In this document: piece by piece, positions 8,873-16,625 of the stretch
Position numbering within the stretch: position 1 is the stretch's first letter
How the letters are laid out: each line of letters begins with the position of its first letter
Source of the DNA: Adiantum capillus-veneris
Lineage: Eukaryota; Streptophyta; Polypodiopsida; Polypodiales; Pteridaceae
Reading direction: 5' to 3'
Length of the DNA: 27,500 nucleotides
Assembly (NCBI GenBank): GCA_014529385.2
Contig: CM043945.1
Coordinates: 142,709,241 to 142,736,740 of the forward strand
Notes under the pieces: model-generated
Database searches by the model: none
Told to the model about the DNA's origin: nothing
What the model saw: the letters and a program-made list of their open reading frames with translations, nothing else
Translations under genes and position numbers: made by a program

Positions 8873-9785
8873 GCAAATCAAAACACACCCTCACTTGAAA
8901 ATACACTATACCTACAAAAATGCATGCACATGTATAAAATCCTGTGCGTTCGTGTGCGCGCCTGTGCACACACAATCACTCATTCAAATGTAAGTAAGCA
9001 AAGCTAGAGATTATAACTAAATATACTTCTAATCGACATCTGCACGCACACGTGCGTACACACACACACACACAGAGTAAGAAATTTTGACATAGTGCAT
9101 ATGTATATCGGTTTACTTGCTACATCCATACAATGAGATTTAGGGTTTTGTGATAAATGCAATAGGGGATTATATACTACAAACATGGTGATGGTTTTAA
9201 ATCTATAACTTCCATGGAATCACCCTCTACATTTATAGATACATGCATAATCACATTAATATTTTTGTTGTGAATTAAATATCTTGAGAAGATGTTCTCA
9301 ACTTGTGTGATTACAAAATAAGAGATTGTTGGGAGTTCTACTTATCAAGATAAAACTTATCTCTATTGAAAGGTGATTATTTTTCACTCCCTCTCTCTCT
9401 CTCTCTCTCTCAATGGATAATTTACCTCATTATTGGAGAATGCAAGATGCTACGCATTGTTAGATGTGACAACTATAACACTTGGATGGGGGGTACTTTA
9501 CACCTGTCACCCATTCAATACATGATTAATTCTAACTATGTGTTGTCTGGTTGGTTGACAGGTGAGTCTCTCATCCCTCAGCTAGGAATGATTGTGGCAG
9601 AAAGCATCTCCTACAAAATCCAAATTCTTTGTGAATTTATCTTTGTAAAGCTGATTAATGCTATGTTCTTTTGTAATTTATGATAATAAAGATAATTTAT
9701 TTTGTATTGAAACTTCAATCTAAATTGTACTTAAGCATATGATTCCAATTGTGGTTAGGATTAAAACATAAAACAAACAAACAAA

Positions 9786-9822
<37 letters not shown>
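8430..9822 (+). repeat. R1 dispersed repeat, copy 2 (uninterrupted)
   Basis: The longest continuous copy. The left part pairs with 296-953 and the right part with 2775-3499, and the join at about 9087-9092 shows no LTR. It contains (CA)n tracts at about 8835-8871 and 9059-9074, a (CT)n tract at 9385-9411, AATAAA near 9686, and ends in a (CA)n tail (about 9785-9822). All four copies share this 3' end while 5' ends differ, which is typical of 5'-truncated retroposition. No protein motif was recognised, so its class is open. Confidence 0.8.
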
Positions 9823-9826
<4 letters not shown>

Positions 9827-10958
9827 TCGGTAGAATTGAGTTGCTACCCAGTGCTGTACAACTGCTGAAGTTAGTGCTTTTTACCAACTTTTAGGGCTAC
9901 CCTATGGATACTACCCCCTAATTTATCTCTTAACTTATAATTGGCCTCTTGAGTATTTTGGGCGGCTTTCGAGTTCATTAACTCTGCTTGGTTTTCATCA
10001 AACCGTCGCGGCTATCATACTGCATTGCGGCCCGGATCTCTTTGGGGATTGCCTCTGTTGCGGATTGTTACATTCACTCTGCCTCTAAACCAGGCAGCTA
10101 TCACATTAAGAAGTGGATTAGATGATCCTCCTTAGTGCTTCAAGACCATATATAAAGAGGTGAGGGATCTTCTGCTCCCTCACTTAGACTTTGTTGTTTT
10201 TTCTTGAGAAAAAATGGTAGGAAGGAATGGTGTTGTTGATATATCTCTTGAAAAACATAGTGCTGGACACCCGGTGCCTCACAGGTAGGACTGTTGTAAA
10301 TCTGATGGCTTTGTTAAGTTGCAATACTAGTAGATGGCATCGAATCTTTCATATGGTGATTATTTTGGTGTTTTGACTTTGATGGGGAATATTAAGGCTG
10401 AAAGCCTGGTGAGTTGCTGGTTATCCATGCCTTTTTCTGAGTATTGGAAGGAAGGTTATACTGCCATTCTGAGATGGCTGCAATTGGTGATGTTACATTC
10501 AAAAAAAAAGGGGGGAGCTTTTAATTGTCCTAATCTAGCTGGTTATACACAGTCTCTACATCTTCATGCTTAATCTTTGGTATGATTGAATAATAGCAAG
10601 GTCTGGTTTTTTCATTTAACAGAGTTGGGCTGATTTAATTGACCCTTACAAATGGAGCCTTCTTCTTTTTGCTTGATACTGACTGCATACATTAACTCTA
10701 ATTTTTTGATTGCTACATCTAATTTATCCTGGCTAAATACCTAGTGATGGTGCTGGTTATGCATAAACTCTCTGGTTATTAGAATACTGTCATATTCTGA
10801 TACTGGTCTTTTGGGATTCTTTTGAGAAACTGGATACTGCCTATTCACATTAATAAATGATTTTTTTGTTGGCTTCTTGACGGGTATTGACTGCATACTT
10901 ATTAGAAGATGACATCAAATATTTCATGCATATGGGTATTCTGGTTTTTTTGACACTA
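9823..10958. other. Unassigned region with a TATA-like site
   Basis: No coding pattern was recognised. A TATATAAAG sequence at 10149-10157 is followed by a 7-bp stem hairpin TGAGGGA...TCCCTCA (10161-10182). A frame at 10334-10573 crosses an A-run and looks accidental. This could be another transposon remnant (for example part of an LTR), but no ends were found. Confidence 0.4.
10149..10157 (+). promoter_or_regulatory. TATA-like box
   Basis: TATATAAAG followed closely by TGAGGGA...TCCCTCA and then a T-rich leader. It resembles the LTR TATA region at 1381 only in general form. Confidence 0.3.
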
Positions 10959-10961
10959 ATG
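10959..10961. repeat. 3-bp target site duplication (ATG) of the CACTA element
   Basis: ATG directly precedes CACTA at 10962 and directly follows TAGTG, at 15834-15836. Three-base duplications are standard for CACTA elements. Confidence 0.88.
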
Positions 10962-10987
10962 CACTACAAGAGGTTGTGTGCTCTTGT

Positions 10988-11282
10988 GACGCTGTTAGCG
11001 ACGGAAATACACTGGGTTTTTATAACCCCCGGCGTCGCTAAAACCGTCGCTATGAGCGTCGCTACGAGAGCGTTGCTATATGCGTCACTATAGGCGTCGC
11101 TATATGCGTCGCTATAGGCATCGCTATAGGCATCGCTATATGCGTCGCTATAAGCGTCGCTATATAGTGACGCTAATAGCGACGCTCATAGCGACGGTTA
11201 TAGCGACGTTTACACAGAAGACTATAGCAACGCTCATAGCGACGCTACAGAGCCATAAATAGCGACGCTTATAGCGACGCCC
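10988..11282. repeat. CACTA subterminal repeats, left end (palindromic array)
   Basis: About ten copies of G(C/T)GTCGCTA-like units run in one direction (about 11032-11165) and about eight run in the other (about 11166-11282), so the array can fold on itself. In CACTA elements such units are binding sites for the element's TNPA-type protein; assigning that role here is by analogy. Variants (CATCGC, GTTGC, GTCAC) look like CpG decay, consistent with methylation. Confidence 0.85.
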
Positions 11283-11634
11283 GAGAGAATTTTTTTTTGG
11301 TGAATGCCCTGCCACCCATCAACCATATTGTACTTGATTCACTTTTTAAAAAAAGTGCAAGGATAGATAATAGACCCAAAATAGTCACCCACAAGACGCA
11401 GTGTTTGCAAAATTGACAATTGTACACATCATAGGCAAAATGAGTTGATTGGCAAATGTAATAATGACAATTGTACAACATCATACGCATAAAGAATTGA
11501 TTGGCAAAAGGAACTGCGGTGACAAATGTAATAATATACATGGTTCAAAAAGACGTATAAAATCCGTCTCATGATACATAAGCTATGAGAAACCCTAAAC
11601 TAATGCTATCTAGCTACGGCTAAACTGACGTCGT

Positions 11635-12725
11635 CTAGTCAGACGTCTCATCGCGTCCAAGCGGCGTATTTGTCGGATTCTGCAAAAAAAGACAATAAAA
11701 CAGCTTTCAGTAAGTATAAACATATAACGACATTTATAAAACAATACAAAAAATAAAAAAGAGTAAACCCTAATACTAACCATGCCGCCGCGAGAACTGA
11801 GAATGTCCATCAGGGCGTTTAAGCCCTCCCTGCCTGTGTACTCGCTCTCGTACGGTGTGGGATCACGTCCTGTCATCGACCACTATCAAAACATACAAAG
11901 ATTTCATTATGTTAGAATTAAAAAACTCATAAACCGTAACCTATCGAAAATAAAGAGCAATGTGAAAACACTTACAAAATCGGCCTCAAATGATGCCCAT
12001 CCACCGCTCCCCAAGTGGTGCAAGCTCCCTGCCTCTACTCGCACTCTGGCTGCATCCTTTTGTTGCTTCCACTTGTCGGGATTCTCGCGCGCTGCTTTCT
12101 TCGCATTCTTCCAATCTTCTTTGGCCAGCCAATCTGGCCTGTTCCACCCATTCTTGATTGCTTTTTGCACTTCGGAACGCTTGTGTTTGCAGTATTCGCG
12201 CATTCGAATCTTCATCAGGTCTTCATTGAAGCGCTGATCCCGTGTTGGAACGGGAAACTCATCATGAAGTATGCTAATGACTCTGTTTTTTAAATCACTT
12301 GGTACTTCACTCCATTTGTTTAGTATGTAGTGTCTAAACAGCTGAGAGCAAAGACCACGCATGCGCGAGATCACCTTCTTGCCGTCATCATCCATGATGA
12401 TGCCGCCGCTGAAGTCGATGGAGTAAGACAAGCCCTCTGGCCGGTGACGCGTGAACCTGGGTGTCCCGGCAGGGGTCTCTAGCGGCGTGTCGATGGGGGT
12501 ACGGACGTCAGGTGTCTCCACCGGCGTCTGGACCCCGAAGCGAGGAGTGTCGAGTGGGGTGGCTCCTGGCGGAGTAGGTAGAGGTGTGTAGCTTCTAGGA
12601 ACAGTCAGCCGTGCAAAACCTGGCGTAGATGGCGATGCTGTGGCTGGTGTGGGGTCGGGCAAAGAAGGGGAGGGTAAAGAGTCCACTATGACCATGTTCC
12701 ATCTATATGTTTCCACGCTACGCAA
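11635..12725 (-). CDS. Transposase_24-like (Ptta/En/Spm) CACTA protein, four-part gene with short introns
   Basis: The main exon (about 12725-11976) has a Thr-Pro-rich N-terminal region (TP every few residues, about residues 20-90), then a helical basic region with PDWLAKEDWKNAKKAAR and the signature HHLGSGGWASFEADF, typical of plant En/Spm Transposase_24 proteins. Splicing fits the frame: donor TTT/GTAAGT at 11975, acceptor TTGATAG/TGG at 11883, giving WSMTGRDPTPYESEY (the family's GR-PT-E motif) in exon 11882-11781; then donor ATG/GTTAGT at 11780, acceptor TTTGCAG/AAT at 11680, and a last exon 11679-11635 ending in TAG. Introns are 93 and 101 bp. The protein would bind the subterminal repeats (family knowledge). 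The true start is unclear because the 5' part abuts the broken TNP2. Confidence 0.75.
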
Positions 12726-13693
12726 TCTGCAGGAATTCGTAGCACACCATCCGAAGATTTATTCTCCTCATGCCATGATGCTAGGGCGGCCATGGACTTA
12801 CATTCGAAGAAATGCTTGATGCAAGGAAGCAGAGGGAAATGTCGCAAAACCTTTTGTGGAATTTTTGTCCCGTGGAGATCTACTCGATATCTTTCGGAAT
12901 CACATTTCGGACACTTCTCCATGTCTATGTATTCCCCTCTGAAAAGAATGCAGTCATTAGGGCAAGCGTGGATAGAATTGTAATCCATCCCCAAGTTTCG
13001 CAAAATCTTTCTTGCTTCATCTCGGGAATCTGGCATCACATTGTCAGCTGGTAGTATGTGCTCTTTAAGCAATCTACACAACATAAAAATATGATACAGT
13101 CGTGTAAAAATCTATCAGATCATTATACATTTAGAGTTTTATTAAAGTAAACTAATTGTAATAGATCACCTGAAAAGCGTTGTGACGCTAGTGTCACTCC
13201 ATCCAAACTTTGCCTGCATGTTGAGAAGAACCAGGAGTGCTTTCAATCTAGACATACGTGCTCCATTATACAATGGCGTATCGGCTTCACTTTTCATATC
13301 ATCATAGATAAGCCTTTCTGAATCCATGATCGTCTCGATCATTTCATCAATCTCGGGCTCAAACATTGCCTCGTTGGGAATGTGCTCTGCATGATCATCC
13401 CCCGAGCTGTCAGAGGCTACATCTTGTGGCCTCACATATGCTGCTTGACCAAAGCGCCTGCGAACACGTCTATGGGTTGCAAGATTGCTGCTTGTTGGCC
13501 AGCGTCAGAGTCTGACGATAGGATTGTGGTTATCTCATTGGAAATTGCAAAGAGAGGTGAGAAATCAAGCCTCTCTTTGGTGTTTACGTCTTGTCCGTCG
13601 CACAGCATGCTTGCATTGATTACAAGGACATAAGACCCTCGTTGAGAGATAGGTGTTTCGGTTGGACGGTCCCACATCCTCGTCGCTACTCAT
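12686..13693 (-). pseudogene. Truncated TNP2-like CACTA transposase (N-terminal part only)
   Basis: An ATG at 13693 opens MSSDEDVGPSNRNTY followed by LCPCNQCKHAVRRTRR, a zinc-binding-like CPCxxC start seen in transposase-associated domains. The frame then meets stops (first at 13567-13565), so an unresolved intron or damage lies before about 13510, where the same frame resumes (RRVRRRFGQAAYVRPQDV). A 96-bp intron (donor CAG/GTGATC at 13169, acceptor TGTGTAG at 13074) joins VTTLFR to LLKEHILPADNVMPDSRD. Next come the TNP2 hallmarks RNLGMDYNSIHACPNDCILF, CPKCDSERY, KVLRHFPLLP, SWHEENKSSDGVLRIPADC and AWKHIDGTW. Normal TNP2 continues here for several hundred residues with the catalytic acidic triad; here it stops at once and runs into the next gene in another frame. 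No transposition activity is expected. Confidence 0.82.
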
Positions 13694-13755
13694 AATGAGG
13701 ATAAAAAACTTATAACCTGGACAACAAATTTAATATTCTATTGGCATTCTTCGTC

Positions 13756-13758
<3 letters not shown>

Positions 13759-13805
<47 letters not shown>
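13759..13805 (+). repeat. (TC)n microsatellite inside the CACTA element
   Basis: A pure TC tract of 47 bp just upstream (minus-strand sense) of the TNP2 start. Confidence 0.95.
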
Positions 13806-13807
<2 letters not shown>

Positions 13808-14238
13808 CTCACATTCTCTAGTCATGTCCAATCCCCGCACACCTCGGTCTAGAGGTGCACGGAGATCAGAACCACCGGGTTATAATCTCGTCTTTATTGG
13901 TCAATACCTATATTTGTGGGTACAAGAAATCTACACACCCACGTCTACATGATACTGCATGTAGTGGACAAAACCCCTTTGCCTCTTCTCTAGCTGTAGC
14001 ACTTCACAGCATCTTAACATCTTTTCACAGTAGATCTTTTCACTGTTTGTCTAACTCTAAACCCTAAACCGTAAGTAATTCTTGCGTGGACTCGATCTAA
14101 CGTAAATAAGCGTAAATCTAAATAAACGTAAATCTAACTAAAAATAAACCTAAATCTAATTTAACGTAAGTCTACATCTAACCTAATCTTTAACGTCTTT
14201 TGGGATAGTTTCCTACGACGTTAAAACTCTCTTCTTCT

Positions 14239-14271
<33 letters not shown>

Positions 14272-14402
14272 ACCTAAATAAACCTAAGTCTAATCTAATA
14301 TAACATAAATCTAAATCTAACGTAAATTATGTTATATTAAAAACAAAGAACTAAACAAACAGGGATTATAAGAACCTTAAAACTGATTTAACACATAATT
14401 TT
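13806..14402. other. Non-coding CACTA interior with TAAATCTAA-type repeats
   Basis: From about 14098 to 14340 the DNA is built of short AT-rich motifs (CGTAAATCTAA, AAACCTAAATC). The stretch about 14108-14270 recurs at about 14795-14940 on the far side of the HIPP fragment, and the following 14266-14330 recurs at 14764-14815. Each copy contains the inverted pair TTTAACGTC...GACGTTAAA (14190-14226). A (GT)n tract lies at 14240-14266. No gene was seen. Confidence 0.6.
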
Positions 14403-14765
14403 TCACATAACTCGGCAAGAGTTGGCATTCTCATCACTAAAGATGTGAGAGTTAACTTCCGGCAGTGACGCTGCCTCATCTCCATCCACATCTGACGACA
14501 GCAATTGGCCCTTTAGACCGTTCTTGCTCTTGTTACTAACTTTGAAGTTGTTGTTGAATGACTAGAGGTTGTCTAGATGGTCATTGTGTCGGGGATGTAG
14601 TGACTCTTGCCGCCCTGAAGATCCACCTTCTTCCCTATCTTCTGAAGACATTTCACCAGTACTTTTGGATCGACGGAGCCCACCATGAGTGAAGGCAGCA
14701 ATACCCTATATTCCATTGAGGGCTTTCTTCACCCGCTTCATGCAGGCATCGCAGTCTATGGAGAC
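14403..14765 (-). pseudogene. Captured HIPP-type heavy-metal-associated (HMA) gene fragment
   Basis: The minus strand opens after a TTTAG acceptor-like boundary with VSIDCDACMKRVKKALNGI, the first half of an HMA domain with the metal-binding CxxC (CDAC), then TAG, then GIAAFTHGG. One frame over follows VGSVDPKVLVKCLQKIGKKV, the second half of the same domain; about a dozen residues between the halves are lost. The original frame then continues SFNNNFKVSNKSKNG... to a C-terminus CRVM and a stop at 14405-14403. A Cys-a-a-X end after an HMA domain defines HIPPs, plant proteins thought to carry metals and be lipid-anchored by prenylation. Two nonsense codons (TAG) and two frame changes make it a pseudogene. 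It runs in the same direction as the transposase genes and lies between direct repeats, so it is best read as host DNA picked up by the CACTA element. Confidence 0.78.
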
Positions 14766-15121
14766 CTAAATCTAATCTAATATAACGTAAATCTAAATCT
14801 AGCGTAAATAAACGTAAATCTAGTTAAAAATAAACCTAAATCTAATTTAATGTAAGTCTACATATAACCTAATCTTTAACGTCTTTTAAGATAGTTTCCT
14901 ACGACGTTATAACTCTCTTCTTCTTGTGTGTGTGCGCGTGTGTGGATGTGTGTGCCAATAAAAAGAGATAAATGGTATAACCTTTCTATCACCCATGCCA
15001 AGTATGATAGATTGATTATGCCATTTCCCTCTTGAATAATAGGTCTTGAGTTCAACTCCTCGTCGGCTAGATCTTTAGGTCTTTTAATTTTAATTAGTTT
15101 CCTACGACGTTAAATTAGTTT
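14766..15121. other. Repeat copy beside the HIPP fragment and unassigned CACTA interior
   Basis: 14764-14940 is the second copy of the AT-rich repeat described at 14108-14330. After it comes a GT-rich tract and about 130 bases of unassigned DNA containing GAGTTCAACTCC, which resembles a tRNA B box but has no tRNA fold around it. Confidence 0.5.
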
Positions 15122-15349
15122 CTCTCTCTTTCTCTCTCAATGTGTGTGCATTTTTTTGGATCGTATGCATGTTTTCTCTCTCTTTTCCTCTCTCAATGTG
15201 TGCGTTTTTTGTTTATGCATGTTCTCTCTCTCTTTTCCTCTCTCAATGCGTGCGTTTTTTGTTTATGCATGCTCTCTCTCTCTTTTTCTCTCTCAATGTG
15301 TGTGTGCATTCTTTGTTTATGTATGTGTGTGTGCGTTTTTGTTTTTGTT

Positions 15350-15399
<50 letters not shown>

Positions 15400-15517
15400 A
15401 ACACTATGTGTGTGTGTGTATGTGTGTGTGTGAGAGAGAGAGAGAGGGAGAGAGAAAGAGGGGAAGGGAACATGAGAATGAGGAGAGGGAAGGAGCATAC
15501 CTGGCTCTCCTTCCTCT

Positions 15518-15565
<48 letters not shown>

Positions 15566-15570
15566 AGAAG

Positions 15571-15605
<35 letters not shown>

Positions 15606-15610
15606 GGGAG
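15122..15610. repeat. Low-complexity block: 50-bp minisatellite plus CT, GT and GA arrays
   Basis: CAATGTGTGCGTTTTTTG-type units start at 15138, 15194, 15244 and 15294 (period 50, first interval 56). They are followed by (CT)n 15354-15396, mixed GT/GA 15405-15460, (GT)n 15522-15564 and (GA)n 15575-15602. Open frames across this block in several frames are translations of the repeats (poly-SL, poly-CV, poly-RE) and not genes. Confidence 0.92.
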
Positions 15611-15635
15611 AGCGTTACCTGCTCCTTGCTTGAGG

Positions 15636-15676
15636 GCGCCAAAAAACTCAGATCTGAGATCTGAGTTTTTGGGCGC
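15636..15676. repeat. 41-bp near-perfect palindrome in the CACTA right end
   Basis: A 19-bp arm GCGCCAAAAAACTCAGATC (15636-15654) pairs with 15658-15676 with one mismatch, around a 3-nt centre. It lies between the low-complexity block and the subterminal repeats. Confidence 0.85.
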
Positions 15677-15699
15677 ACTCGGTTATTTTTTTAGCCCAG

Positions 15700-15800
15700 C
15701 CGGCGTCGCTATGAGCGTCGCAAATTTACAAAGAAATTTGCGACGCTCATAGCGACGCTTATAGCGATGCCGGGAATTTTTTTTTTGAGCGTCGCTGTGT
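15700..15800. repeat. CACTA subterminal repeats, right end
   Basis: Contains a perfect 25-bp inverted repeat, 15703-15727 with 15734-15758, around a 6-nt loop and made of the same GCGTCGCTA units as the left end, plus two more units at 15761-15770 and 15788-15796. Confidence 0.88.
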
Positions 15801-15836
15801 GAGCATTGCTAATATGAATAGCCTCTTGTAGTGATG

Positions 15837-16337
15837 GTGAGTATACATGAGAAAAAATATGAACCCTCTAGGGGCCCTTTGGGATTAAGGTTAATTAGAG
15901 GCCAGCCAATGAGAAGAGGGTGGTGGACACACTCTATGCCCTCAAAAATGTAGGGGGACAAAGTAGTCTTACACTTCTTAAATGGGCTCTTACTTAGTGA
16001 AAAGGTGGGGTGGGGGGGGGGGGTGGGTGGGTGGGCCATATGGAACCTCCAACTTCCCTCCTTTTTGATCTGGTTTTGAAAAAATCCCAAAAATTTGAAA
16101 ATTTTCAAAAATTTCAAAACTCAAATTTCATCTTCTGAAAACCCCCCTAAAACTATTTTATGGTCAAAAAAGCATTTTTTGATCTCAAAAAGTCAAAACG
16201 TGCATCTAAAAACCCTAAAATTCAAATGTTTTTAAAAACTTTTAAAAAATCTTTTTTTGCTATCCAAAGCTCCCCCAAAAGTAGTTATTAGGCAAAAAGT
16301 GATTTTCTCTCTCTAGAACCCCTTTTCCAACCCTTCC
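15837..16337. other. Unassigned CACTA flank with a strong G-quadruplex motif
   Basis: No gene was seen. The plus strand has G4-T-G12-T-GGG-T-GGG-T-GGG at 16007-16035. Further on the sequence is rich in AAAA/TTTT-separated words (about 16075-16260) without clear structure. A CCAAT sequence sits at about 15905-15909, far upstream of the next gene. Confidence 0.5.
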
Positions 16338-16625
16338 TTGGTTGCAACCATCACACTCATCCTCTACTCCAACACTCTCTCTCTCTACACCATCTCCATT
16401 GCTGCAGCAAGGAAGCTCCTCTCTCCTCCCCTACCACCTTCCATTGCCACACCAAGCAAGGGTTATCCACCTTCTCCTCCCAGTGCCACACCAAGCAAGG
16501 GTTGTCCACCTTCTCCTCCCATTGCCACAAGGGTTAACCACTTTCTCATATCACTTTATCCCACCTACATTGTAGCAACAAGCAAGGTTCTTCTCCTCCT
16601 CCTAATTTTCTTTGCTCAACCATGA
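16338..16625 (+). other. Upstream open frame with a 39-bp minisatellite
   Basis: A 95-codon frame precedes the gene at 16622. Its stop TGA (16623-16625) overlaps that gene's ATG as ATGA. It contains about two and a half copies of a 39-bp unit (GCCACACCAAGCAAGGGTT...; about 16447-16530), so 13-residue repeats ATPSKGYPPSPPS and ATPSKGCPPSPPI. It could be an upstream ORF in the leader, part of a longer N-terminus in another frame, or chance; a second frame is also open across the repeat. Confidence 0.25.

Larger units (their letters stand above)
10962..15833 (-). mobile_element. CACTA (En/Spm) transposon, internally deleted, 4872 bp
   Basis: The element starts CACTACAAGAGG (10962-10973) and ends CCTCTTGTAGTG (15822-15833), a 12-bp perfect terminal inverted repeat, and is flanked by the 3-bp duplication ATG (10959-10961 and 15834-15836). 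These are the hallmarks of the CACTA superfamily. Subterminal arrays of GCGTCGCTA lie at both ends. Genes run on the minus strand: a truncated TNP2 (13693-12686), a Transposase_24-like gene (12725-11635), and upstream of them a captured HIPP-type fragment (14765-14403). The TNP2 catalytic region is missing, so this copy would need transposase from elsewhere. The perfect ends and duplication suggest a fairly recent insertion. Confidence 0.93.

Noticed and set aside
11080-11262. 60-codon frame rich in RHYRRRY
   Set aside because: It is the translation of the CACTA subterminal GCGTCGCTA array.
12015-12293. Plus-strand frames opposite the Transposase_24 exon (also 11782-12237)
   Set aside because: They are shadows of the minus-strand gene, which has clear domain motifs and matching splice sites.
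14041-14075. Telomere-like CCCTAAA repeats
   Set aside because: Only about one and a half units (CTAAACCCTAAACC) occur, inside an AT-rich repeat with similar words.
15041-15075. tRNA-like B box (GAGTTCAACTCC) inside the CACTA element
   Set aside because: No A box at the right distance, no acceptor stem and no anticodon arm could be formed.
15140-15678. Several long overlapping open frames on both strands
   Set aside because: They are translations of (CT)n, (GT)n, (GA)n and a 50-bp minisatellite (poly-SL, poly-CV, poly-RE, poly-TH).
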